In this document: positions 32,186 through 41,060 of the stretch, one piece after another
Numbering within the stretch: position 1 is the stretch's first letter
Layout of the letters: each line of letters opens with the position of its first letter
DNA from: CAIVVT01 sp963757265
GTDB lineage: Bacteria; Acidobacteriota; Terriglobia; Bryobacterales; Bryobacteraceae
DNA: 64,000 nucleotides
Assembly (NCBI GenBank): GCA_963757265.1
Contig: CAVWRA010000006.1
Coordinates: 186,001 to 250,000 of the forward strand
Direction of reading: 5' to 3'
Notes under the pieces: model-generated
What the model was told of the DNA's origin: nothing
The model's input: the letters and a program-made list of their open reading frames with translations, nothing else
Databases searched by the model: none
Translations under genes and position numbers: made by a program

Positions 32186-33067
32186 ATGCGCGAGCTTCGC
32201 GGCGTTCTCGATGTGAATTATTTGAGCATTGGGTCGCTCAAACATCTCGCGCTTCTGTTCGATGGACTTGAGCTCCTAAGTTTTGAGTCGCTCGAATCCC
32301 TACCGCAGAAAGACACCGAAGCCCAAGAGCGATTGCACGCCGATATAGCTTTTCTCGAGTCCCGAGAATTCGTAAGGCACGTCGAGGTGAAGGGCAACCT
32401 GAGTTTTTTTCTTTTCTATGTGCTTCAAGCCGATCAGCGCATGAAGGGGATCGCCGGATCATCGCAGCACGACTGGCCCGAATTGATTCCACGTGAAAAA
32501 GAGAGTGATTGGTTCGTTCGACAAACTGCAACTATCTTAGGTCAATATTATAGAAATTACGAGGCAGCTAGCATCTGCGTTGCGCCGCCCATACTCCCCA
32601 TGCGTGGCCACTCAGACGAGATTGTTACGACAACGACTGATGTGCTTCAGATTGGTTTGGAGGCATTGCCTGCACCAGCGGATGATTGTGCATGGGAGAA
32701 TATCCTCGACTTCAAAGCTGAGCTCCATCTGAAGCAGGCTGGGTTCCGGCGATTCTTAAAGACGCTTGCAACAGAGCAACGTCGCGAACCTGAGGTTCGC
32801 GACGAGATCGAATGGATGGTCAACGAGTACCGGGAAGCAATGCTCATCCACAAGATCAAAGCCTCGCAGAGCTTCGTAGATGTATTCGTCATTTCGCCAC
32901 TGGAGATCATCGAAGACCTGGTGAAGTTCAACTGGAGCAAGATTGCCAGGGGGGCACTGTCGATTAGGAAACGCAAGGTCGAGCTCATGGAAGCCGAGAT
33001 GGCTGCTCCCGGCAGGGAATGCGCGTATGTGTTCGATGCGAGGGAGCGGTTCGGTGGGAAGGAATAG
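32186..33067 (+). CDS. Unknown 293-residue protein
   Basis: A soluble, mainly helical protein starting MRELRGVLDVNYLSIGSLKH. The middle contains a hydrophobic strand-like stretch (FFLFYVLQ) and the C-terminal part is charged and helical (DEIEWMVNEYREAML, VRKRKVELMEAEMA). No catalytic motif is evident. A distant likeness to the DUF6236 layout is possible, but I am not sure. GC content is visibly lower than in neighbouring genes. It is coupled to the small gene upstream and followed by an IS. Confidence 0.65.
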   Translation: MRELRGVLDVNYLSIGSLKHLALLFDGLELLSFESLESLPQKDTEAQERLHADIAFLESREFVRHVEVKGNLSFFLFYVLQADQRMKGIAGSSQHDWPELIPREKESDWFVRQTATILGQYYRNYEAASICVAPPILPMRGHSDEIVTTTTDVLQIGLEALPAPADDCAWENILDFKAELHLKQAGFRRFLKTLATEQRREPEVRDEIEWMVNEYREAMLIHKIKASQSFVDVFVISPLEIIEDLVKFNWSKIARGALSIRKRKVELMEAEMAAPGRECAYVFDARERFGGKE

Positions 33068-33330
33068 CATTGCGTCGCCTTGGGGAGACAACAGAAGGTG
33101 GAAGCGTGGCGCGCGGAACACAACCGTGAACGGCCACTACACAGCAGACTGCAGATAATTTTGCAGCTGCTCAAAGACCGCCGATTCATCACTTTTCTAC
33201 ACTTCTGCCGATTTCTCCCGCCCCTCGCCCCCTGGTACGCCTCCCCCAATCCCTGGACCTCGCCGCCATGTGCCGCATTATTAGCAACTTGCCGCTTCGC
33301 CCGATACCTCCGCCCCTCCGTCTCGTCTAG
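33068..33330. other. Intergenic region before the IS with a 19-bp direct repeat
   Basis: This stretch holds no convincing gene. TTCATCACTTTTCTACACT lies at 33185-33203, and an identical copy follows the IS at 34196-34214. Confidence 0.5.
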
Positions 33331-34176
33331 ATTCTGTCGTCACGAGATGCTCGCCCAGATTGCGATACACCGGATATAGACGGCAGCGAGGAAGGAAGCA
33401 CTGTTTTTGGCGTACCGCGTAGCAATTCCACGCCATCGTTTCAGGTGCAGGAAGGCATTCTCCACCAGATGCCTCAGCTTGTACAGGTCCCGATCATAGG
33501 TGTGTTGTAGCTTGCGGCGGCCTTGGGGCGGTATGACGGGCTCCATGCCCTGCCGGCGTGCCTGGGCCAGGATGGCGTCCGTGTCGTAACCCCGGTCAGC
33601 CAACAGGTTCTGGGCTGTAAGTCCTTCAATTAGAAGACTAGCTTGCGTACAATCCGCAGTGGGACCTGGCGTAATAACAACTCGGACCGGCAGACCATGC
33701 GCATCCACGGCCAAGTGTAGCTTTGTGTTGAGCCCCCTTTTGTGCGGCCCATTTCCTGGTTGCCGCCCCGCGCTCCGGTGCCATGCGGGTGGACCTTGAT
33801 GTGGCTGGCGTCGATCATCAGCCACTCAAAATCCGGCTGATCGATCAAGCGCTCCAGCAGAGCTTCCCACGTGCCCTTGTCGCGCCAGCGGCAGAAGCGG
33901 CGATGGGTGTTCTTCCAGTCCCCGTAGTCGGGCGGCAAATCGCGCCACGGGGCCCCCGTGCGGAGGATCCAGAAAACGGCATTGATGAAGCGGCGGTTGT
34001 CTCGCCCGATACCGCCCCAAGTGCCTTTTCTGCCAGGGAGATGTGGCTCCAGAATGGACCACACGCGATCCGTAATGTCATGCCGCCGATGGGCCAACTT
34101 CATGCCCCATCATGACACGAAATTAGAACAATCCATGTGCTATTTGTTTGAAATCTTCATCTCGTGACGACAGAAT
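33331..34176 (-). mobile_element. IS5-family insertion sequence
   Basis: An 846-bp element with 19-bp perfect inverted repeats (ATTCTGTCGTCACGAGATG at 33331-33349 and its inverse at 34158-34176). It is flanked on both sides by CTAG (33327-33330 and 34177-34180), a YTAR-type target duplication typical of IS5. Size and transposase match the IS427 branch. The ends and TSD are intact, so it may be recent. Confidence 0.93.
33340..34103 (-). CDS. IS5-family DDE transposase, probable -1 frameshift
   Basis: The first frame (34103 down to about 33738) carries the N-terminal domain and the first catalytic aspartate in WLMIDASHIKVHP. The second frame (about 33740 down to 33340) carries the second aspartate in LLADRGYDTDAI and the glutamate in LVENAFLHLKRWR. 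The frames meet at a minus-strand AAAAGGGGG (33733-33741), where a slip of -1 gives a product of about 255 residues. This is the known organisation of IS427-type elements. Without the slip the first frame continues to 33630. Confidence 0.85.
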
Positions 34177-34180
34177 CTAG

Positions 34181-34577
34181 ACCAATTCATCACTTTTCAT
34201 CACTTTTCTACACTCCCGCTACAGCAGTGATGAATCGCTCTTTCTTCGCCTACTCTATTTCGCCCCTTATTCGCGCTTGACAGAGGGCGTATCTTATAGT
34301 TGGGGCAGGGGTTGCTCGCGATTGGGTTTGTTCCGCACTTTTTGTTTTATTCGCGCCTCCGGGGCGCCTGCCAGCCGCACCGCGGCCAGGCGCGCTATCA
34401 GGAATGCCAGCCTGGACCCATGCCCCCGGAAACTCGTCCACTGGCCTTGGAGCGGCCGACGTTGGGGTATTTCCGGCGTGGAGGCATGGAGGTAAAATGG
34501 AAACTTCGGTCGGGATTTCGTCGGCCGCCCAAGCCGCTGCGGGCTGCGGGTAATTTGAGTTGATTTGGGAGGAATGT
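34181..34577. other. Intergenic region after the IS
   Basis: About 400 bp with no convincing gene. It contains the second copy of the 19-bp repeat (34196-34214), a partial copy at 34186-34197 and its inverse AGTGATGAA at 34226. The last bases include the ribosome-binding site of the next gene. Confidence 0.5.
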
Positions 34578-35117
34578 ATGAAAAACCTGGTTGGAGTATT
34601 GGCGCTGGCGGTGATGTTTGCCATCCCTGCTCTGGCGCAAGAGAAGCATGCTGGCAAAGCCGAGGTCGGGGGCAGCCACATCCCGGCTCACGGTCCCGCT
34701 CCCGCCCGTGTTCAAAAGGCCGCCCCGGCTGAGCACGGCGCTGTGACGGGAAAGCGCGTCTATGCGGACAAGCCCGGACATCCCGAAGCGCCCCACGTTC
34801 ATGCCAACGGTCAGTGGATCGGCCATGATTCGGGCCAGAATGATCCCCGCTACCACCTCGATCATCCTTTTGAGCACGGGCGCTTCACGGGCGGTTTCGG
34901 ACGCGGCCACGTCTTCCGGCTGGCGGGCGGCAACAGGGAGCGTTTCTGGTTTGGAGGTTTCTACTTCAGCGTCGCCCCCGCCGACTACGGCTTCTGCGGC
35001 GACTGGCTGTGGGATTCCGATCAGATCGTGATTTATGAGGATCCCGACCACATCGGCTGGTATCTGGCCTACAACGTGCGCTTGGGTATTTACGTTCACG
35101 TAATGTATCTGAGCTAA
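34578..35117 (+). CDS. Secreted hypothetical protein
   Basis: A 179-residue protein with a signal peptide (MKNLVGVLALAVMFAIPALA-QE). GGGAGGAATGT precedes the ATG, which excludes the in-frame start at 34560. The mature part is rich in histidine, glycine and proline (GHDSGQNDPRYHLDHPFEHGRF), with a tyrosine/tryptophan-rich end (DHIGWYLAYNVRLGIYVHV). It may bind metal, but no family is recognised. Confidence 0.65.
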   Translation: MKNLVGVLALAVMFAIPALAQEKHAGKAEVGGSHIPAHGPAPARVQKAAPAEHGAVTGKRVYADKPGHPEAPHVHANGQWIGHDSGQNDPRYHLDHPFEHGRFTGGFGRGHVFRLAGGNRERFWFGGFYFSVAPADYGFCGDWLWDSDQIVIYEDPDHIGWYLAYNVRLGIYVHVMYLS

Positions 35118-35546
35118 GAGTCCGCGGAAGTCGCGCCGGGCATCGTCGATCGTGCAGCGGCCGGACCCTGGCACAGGCGCCTGCCTTTGGGGGGACCACC
35201 TCCGTCCGCCGATCGACGGTCTGTTCGATCTTGTGAGCACCGGATTGGCCTGCTGGCGCCGGTGGTTTCAGGTCGCCAGCGGGGTTCTTCGAGCGGCTGG
35301 AAAATCAAATTAAATAATTATTAATCAATTAGTTAAACGCTAGTCGGCGGCTGCTTGTAGCGGCTTGTCCGGCCGTCGCCCCAGCACCGGCTGACGCTCC
35401 GGAAACGGCCCTGCGCCACAGCCGCCGGACCCGGGCCGCAGTATTTGCCGTCACCCCTCTAAGGATTCCTGGCCGTCGGCCGATTGTGAGTATGGAGGCC
35501 GCGGGCGGTTCGGATTCATCCGCGCCGCGTCTGGCCCGCTGAGAAG
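35118..35546. other. Intergenic region with an A+T-rich patch
   Basis: About 430 bp with no convincing gene. A 38-bp A+T-rich stretch around 35303-35341 (with ATTATTAAT) stands out against the GC-rich background and may hold the promoter of the next gene. No clear -35/-10 pair is seen. Confidence 0.4.
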
Positions 35547-38500
35547 ATGCTCCAGCGAATTGCCCTGACCCTGTTGTTGAGTGTGACCTTCTGCCGCGCC
35601 GGCTCACCCCCGCCGGCCCGCCACCTGATTCCCCCGCAGCGTTTCGTCTGGTTCGAGGAGAACACAGGACAAGCCGCTGATAATATTGCATTTATTGGGC
35701 ACGGCTTCAGTGTTCCGATGGCCCTCATGAAAGACGGATCGTTGGCCCTCGACACCGGCCACGGGTTGGCCCGGCTGGTGCCGCGCCGGGCTTCCCGTTC
35801 GAGCTCCGTTCGCGGCGAGTTGCCCACCGGCGGCGTCTCCAAGTCATACGGCCCCGGGGCGGGCACGGCGGCCCGGCATTTCCAGCGCGTTCGATTCGCC
35901 AATCTCTGGCCCGGCTCGGACCTGTTCTACCGCATACGTGACGGACAACTCGAGCTAGGTCTTGAACTTACAGCCGGCCGGTCATCGAGCACTCCAGCCC
36001 TTCGTTGGAAGGGCGCGCACGCTGAACTCGACCCTCAGGGCCGGGTCCGGGTCACCGCCCCGGGACTGAGTTTCGTGCTCCGCCAGCCTTCGGCCCTTCA
36101 GCCTGGCGCGGCCAGCCGGGAGCATCCGGTCACGGTCAGTTACACGTTGAGTCCGCGCGGCGACCTGAGTTTCCGGGTTGTAGGCTTGAATCCCGCGCTG
36201 TCGTTGCTCATCGACCCGATCTTCGACTTCTCAACTTATCTCGGCGGGTCGGGACTGGATTCGATCTACGGGATGGCTCTTGGCCCCGACGGCAGCATCT
36301 ATCTGACCGGCCAGACGGCCTCGCCGAGTCTTTTCGGGCGCTCAACGGGCGTGCAGTCCGGCTCCGTCAAAGCCGTGGTGATGCGGCTGGCGCCTGGCGG
36401 CATCGGCGTCGTGTATTTCGCGGTCATCGGGGGCTCCTACAGCGACCAGGGACAGGCCATCGCCGTGGACGCCAGTGGCAACGCCTACGCCACCGGCTAT
36501 ACCGATTCGCCGGACTTCTTGACCACGGCAAACGCCTTCCAGGCGACGGCGCCGGCGGATTGGAATGCGTTCGCGATTAAGCTGGACTCCTCGGGCGACC
36601 TGGTCTACTCGACCTTTCTCGGCGGCTCCGGGGAGGATCTGGGCCTGGCGATCGCAGTGGATGGCGCGGGACACGCCGTCGTGGCCGGTGAGACGAGTTC
36701 CTCGGACTATCCGGTCACCGCAATGGCTCATCAGGAGCACTATGCGGGCTCGACCGACTGTTTTGTCACCCAGTTGTCGCCGGATGGAACCAGCCTCGTG
36801 TTTTCCACCTTTCTGGGGGGCAGTGGTCTGGATGACTGTCAAGCGCTGGGTCTGGACGCCTCCGGGAATGTCACCGTGGCGGGCGCCACGCGTTCGTCCA
36901 ATTTCCCAGTGTTAGAAGCGTTTCAGATCGTGAGTGGAGGCTTCCTCGACGGGTTTGTCGCTCAATTGAGCAGCGACGGGTTGACGCTGCTGAGTTCGTC
37001 GTACCTGGGCGGCATCGGCCAGGATCAGATTTCGGCGCTCGTTCTCGACTCCAGCGGCGATGTGTATGTGGCGGGTTCGACCAGCGAGCAGACCGGGTTC
37101 CCCGGAACCGCAACGGGAGTCGTGACGACAACTGGAAACGGAACAAAGGGCTTCGCCTGCATGATCAGTCCCGGTCTGGCCGCGCTGAACTGGTGTTCCA
37201 TCATCGGCGGTTCGGGCAACGATTATATCTATGCGATGGCCTTGCAGCCGAGCGGGAATATCGCCGTTGCCGGGCAGACCACTTCCGTCGATCTGCCGGT
37301 ACAAAACGCGCTCCAGTCGTCCTTTGAGGGCATGACGGACGGCTGGTTCGCAATTCTGGCCGCTGCGGGCAATCAGTGGCAAACCGTCAGTTACGCCGGC
37401 GGTTCGGGCACGAATACGGTCTATGCACTGCAGGCCATGCAGGATCGAATCCTGCTCGCGGGCGCGACGACATCGACCAATTTGCCCGTGACCAGCGGAG
37501 CGATTCAGCCAGCGCCGGGGGGCGATGGCGATGGCTTCCTGCAGGAAGTCACGATGTCGGATGACATGGTGCTGAATGGGATCTACCCGCTGAGTGGAAT
37601 CGGCTTGAACCAGACGCTGAGCCTGGTCGTCACCGATCCCAACGGCGGTCCAGCAATCCAGTGGATCCAGGTGCTTGTCAGCAACCCGTATTCAGGTGTG
37701 AACGCCTGTTGGATGACCTTCGTCCCCTCCCAACAGGTCGTCGTGATGGCAAACGATGCGGGCACTGCGAACGTGGGAATCGCTGCCATCGGGAGCAACA
37801 CCGCCTTGCAGAACTCGCAATGCGCCCTGAACGCGGCCAACGCGGCCATGACTGTCGTTGGCAACTCGGTCGCCATACGTCTCAGCCTGACCTACGCCCC
37901 GGCCTTCGCCAGCGTCGGCGGGGGGGCGACAAAGTACGTCGATGTGGTCGCGGCGGACAACCAGGGCAACACCTTGACGGTTCTGAAGGCGGCATCGTGG
38001 GCGCTCGTGGCGCCGCAGCCTCCAGTGGCCGTTTCGGTCACGCCTTCCGCCGGACAAGGCCTGTCGCAGACCTTCGCCTTGACCGTCTCGGATGCCAATG
38101 GCGCGAGCGATCTGGCCTCGGTGGAACTGCTGTTTGCGAATTCCGCCAGCCCCGGCTGCGCCTGTGCGGTCACCTACATCGCTCAACAGAAGAGCCTGGG
38201 CTTAACCAACGACGCGGGCACTGGCTATGCGGGCTATGTCATCCCGGGCCAAGCCGGCAGTGTCTCCAACTCGCAGTGCACCCTCAATGGAAGCGGGGCG
38301 TCGATCCAGACCTCGGGCAATGTGCTGACCATGAGCGTCGGTCTGCAGTTCACCGCGGCCTTCGCCAGCACCGGGACCGGCGCGGCAAAGACCATCTATG
38401 CCAATCCCGTGAATTCGGCCGGCCAAGGTCCTACTGGCGGCATCACCGCCTTAGGCTCATGGACCATCCCAGCGCCGCCTACCGTCGTGTCCTTGACGCC

Positions 38501-40760
38501 ATCATCCGGACAGGGCACGTCACAAGCCTTCACTTTGAGCGTCTCCGATCCGGCCGGGGCGAGCGATTTGGGATCCGTTCAGTTACTGTTTGCGAACTCC
38601 ACCAGCCTGAGCAGCGCCTGTGCGGTCACCTACATCGCTGCACAGAAAAACCTCGGCTTAACGAATGACGCGGGCACAGGCTACGTGGGCTACGTTACAC
38701 CGGGCCAAGCCGGCAGCGTCTCCAATTCGCAGTGCACCCTCACCGGCAGCGGGTCGTCGATCCAAACCTCGGGCAATACGCTGAGCATGGCCGTCAGTCT
38801 TCAATTCAACACCGCGTTCGCAAAGGTCGGCACCGGCGCGGCAAAAACGATCTACGCCAACCCCGTGACTGCGGCCGGCCAGGGCCCTTCCGGCGGCATG
38901 GTCGCGATGGGAACCTGGACCATCCCTAACCCCGGTTCGGTCACCGTCGTCTCCCTATCTCCTTCATCCGGCGAGGGTACTTCGCAGACCTTCGCCTTGA
39001 CTGTCGCGGATACGGCCGGCGCCGGCGATCTGGCCTCGGTGCAGTTGCTGTTTGCGAATTCCACCAGCTTGAGCAGCGCCTGTGTGGTCACTTACATCGC
39101 CCAGCAGAAGGCGCTCGGCTTAACCGGCGACAGCGGAACCGGTTACGCCGGCTCTGTTACGCCGGGCCAGGCCGGCAGCGTTGCCAACACCCAATGCACT
39201 CTCAACGGCGGGGGGTCGTCGATCCAGAGTTCAGGCAATTCGCTGATCATGACCGTCAGTCTGCAGTTCAACGCGACCTTCGCCAGCACCGGGACTAGCG
39301 CGGCAAAGACGGTCTATGCCAGTGCTCTCAATTCGGCCGGCCAAGGCCCGAGCGGCGGCATGATCCCGATCGGGAGCTGGACGATTCCAACCCCGCCTGC
39401 GGTCGTGTCCTTGACGCCATCCTCCGGACAGGGCTCGTCGCAGATCTTCGTCCTGACTGTCGCAGATCTCGCCGGGGCCAACGATCTGTCCTCGGTTCAG
39501 CTGTTGTTTGCGAACTCCACCAGCTTGAGCAGCGCCTGTGCGGTCACTTACATCCCGCAACAGAGCAACCTTGGCCTAACCAACGACGCGGGCACCGGCT
39601 ATGCGGGCTATGTCACTCCGGGACAGGCAACGAGCGTCTCCAACTCGCAGTGCACCCTGAACGGCAATGGGTCGTCAATCCAGACCTCGGGCAATTCACT
39701 GGTCATGACCGTCAGTCTCCAACTCAGCACGGCGTTCGCCAGCGTTGGAATCGGCGCGGCAAAAACCATCTATGCCAACCCCGTGAATTCGGCGGGGCAA
39801 GGTCCGTCCGGCGGGATGGTGGCGATGGGAACCTGGACGATCCCGAAGTCGGGCACGCCGGCCGCCGCCTCCGTGTCGCCGTCATCCGGGATCAGTCTGT
39901 CGCAGACCTTCATCCTGACTGCTTCGGATACCGCCGGGGCGGGCGATCTGGCCTCGGCCGAGTTGCTGGTGGCGAATTCCACCAGTTTGAGCACCGCCTG
40001 CGCGGTCACGTACGGCGCCAAGAAGAATAAGCTCTTCCTGACCGACAACGCCGGCACTGCGAATGCGGGCTCCGTCACGCCCGGGCAGACCGGGACTGTC
40101 TCGAACGCGCAGTGCACGCTCAACGGCAGCGGGTCTTCCATCAAGACATCGGGCAATGTGCTGACCATGACGGTCAGTCTCCAATTCACAGCCGCTTTCG
40201 CCAGCGACGGGACCAGCGTGACGAAGAACGTTTACGGCACGGCAGTGAACTCGGCCGGGCAGGGCCCTGCCGGTGGCTTGGCCAAACTCGGAACCTGGAC
40301 CATCCCGACGGCGCCGAAGGTCGTATCCGTTAGCCCGGCATCCGGGCAGGGGTCATCGCAGTCGTTCGCCTTGACGGTTTCCGATGCGGCAGGCGCGAGC
40401 GACGTGTCGACGGCGGAGATCATTATCACCTCGTCGGACAGCCTCACGAGCGCCTGCGTTGTCGTCTATTCGAGCTTCCAAAAACAATTCGGCTTGCTAA
40501 ACGATGCCGGCACCAATTGGGCCGCCTACATAGCACCCGGCGCGAAGTCCAGCATTTCCAACTCGCAGTGCACGCTCAGTGGAAGCGGGTCCTCAATCAA
40601 AACATCGGGCAACAATCTGACCATGACAGTCAGCCTCCAATTCAAGTCGGCTTTCAAGACCGACGGCAGCGCGACCAAAACCGTATATGGCTATCCGGTC
40701 AGTGCGGAGGCATTGGCGCCCAGCAACTGGGTCTCCATCGGAAGCTGGACTGCCCAATAA
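35547..40760 (+). CDS. Giant secreted SBBP-repeat protein with seven tandem modules
   Basis: A 1737-residue protein with an N-terminal signal (MLQRIALTLLLSVTFCRAG). Residues about 30-210 resemble the DUF7948-type N-terminal domain. Residues about 225-670 hold SBBP beta-propeller repeats, seen as STYLGGSGLDSIYGMAL, STFLGGSGEDLGLAIAV and STFLGGSGLDDCQALGL. From about residue 680 to the end come seven copies of a ~152-residue module starting VSLTPSSGQGTSQ and containing conserved Cys in SSACAVTY and SNSQCTLNG. The repeats are similar at DNA level (~458 bp). It is likely cell-surface or secreted; function is unknown. Confidence 0.9.
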   Translation: MLQRIALTLLLSVTFCRAGSPPPARHLIPPQRFVWFEENTGQAADNIAFIGHGFSVPMALMKDGSLALDTGHGLARLVPRRASRSSSVRGELPTGGVSKSYGPGAGTAARHFQRVRFANLWPGSDLFYRIRDGQLELGLELTAGRSSSTPALRWKGAHAELDPQGRVRVTAPGLSFVLRQPSALQPGAASREHPVTVSYTLSPRGDLSFRVVGLNPALSLLIDPIFDFSTYLGGSGLDSIYGMALGPDGSIYLTGQTASPSLFGRSTGVQSGSVKAVVMRLAPGGIGVVYFAVIGGSYSDQGQAIAVDASGNAYATGYTDSPDFLTTANAFQATAPADWNAFAIKLDSSGDLVYSTFLGGSGEDLGLAIAVDGAGHAVVAGETSSSDYPVTAMAHQEHYAGSTDCFVTQLSPDGTSLVFSTFLGGSGLDDCQALGLDASGNVTVAGATRSSNFPVLEAFQIVSGGFLDGFVAQLSSDGLTLLSSSYLGGIGQDQISALVLDSSGDVYVAGSTSEQTGFPGTATGVVTTTGNGTKGFACMISPGLAALNWCSIIGGSGNDYIYAMALQPSGNIAVAGQTTSVDLPVQNALQSSFEGMTDGWFAILAAAGNQWQTVSYAGGSGTNTVYALQAMQDRILLAGATTSTNLPVTSGAIQPAPGGDGDGFLQEVTMSDDMVLNGIYPLSGIGLNQTLSLVVTDPNGGPAIQWIQVLVSNPYSGVNACWMTFVPSQQVVVMANDAGTANVGIAAIGSNTALQNSQCALNAANAAMTVVGNSVAIRLSLTYAPAFASVGGGATKYVDVVAADNQGNTLTVLKAASWALVAPQPPVAVSVTPSAGQGLSQTFALTVSDANGASDLASVELLFANSASPGCACAVTYIAQQKSLGLTNDAGTGYAGYVIPGQAGSVSNSQCTLNGSGASIQTSGNVLTMSVGLQFTAAFASTGTGAAKTIYANPVNSAGQGPTGGITALGSWTIPAPPTVVSLTPSSGQGTSQAFTLSVSDPAGASDLGSVQLLFANSTSLSSACAVTYIAAQKNLGLTNDAGTGYVGYVTPGQAGSVSNSQCTLTGSGSSIQTSGNTLSMAVSLQFNTAFAKVGTGAAKTIYANPVTAAGQGPSGGMVAMGTWTIPNPGSVTVVSLSPSSGEGTSQTFALTVADTAGAGDLASVQLLFANSTSLSSACVVTYIAQQKALGLTGDSGTGYAGSVTPGQAGSVANTQCTLNGGGSSIQSSGNSLIMTVSLQFNATFASTGTSAAKTVYASALNSAGQGPSGGMIPIGSWTIPTPPAVVSLTPSSGQGSSQIFVLTVADLAGANDLSSVQLLFANSTSLSSACAVTYIPQQSNLGLTNDAGTGYAGYVTPGQATSVSNSQCTLNGNGSSIQTSGNSLVMTVSLQLSTAFASVGIGAAKTIYANPVNSAGQGPSGGMVAMGTWTIPKSGTPAAASVSPSSGISLSQTFILTASDTAGAGDLASAELLVANSTSLSTACAVTYGAKKNKLFLTDNAGTANAGSVTPGQTGTVSNAQCTLNGSGSSIKTSGNVLTMTVSLQFTAAFASDGTSVTKNVYGTAVNSAGQGPAGGLAKLGTWTIPTAPKVVSVSPASGQGSSQSFALTVSDAAGASDVSTAEIIITSSDSLTSACVVVYSSFQKQFGLLNDAGTNWAAYIAPGAKSSISNSQCTLSGSGSSIKTSGNNLTMTVSLQFKSAFKTDGSATKTVYGYPVSAEALAPSNWVSIGSWTAQ

Positions 40761-41060
40761 CATTCCATGGACCGGCGTCGGGCAGACGGCCCGTCGCAGC
40801 CGTTGCTGCCCAAGCCCGCGCGGGCGCTGCCGCACCGTGACGCATCTGATGACATAAGGCCTCCAGACGCGAGAGGACGGCCGAGGGCAGATGGATTGCC
40901 GGACGATTGACACGAATCGTCCAACACTGCTGCGCCCTGGCGGGCTTGTCGCATCGCTGCGGTGGTTCTCCGTCTCACCGCAGGCCGAGCGAGACCAGCG
41001 GGATCAAGGGTTTGATAGCGTTGTTCAGAATGGATGAAGGAAGGATGGAGGAAATCAGAC
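40761..41060. other. Intergenic region
   Basis: About 300 bp between the giant repeat protein and the Asp-box protein. No convincing gene or clear promoter is visible. The last bases hold GGAGGAAAT before the next start. Confidence 0.4.
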
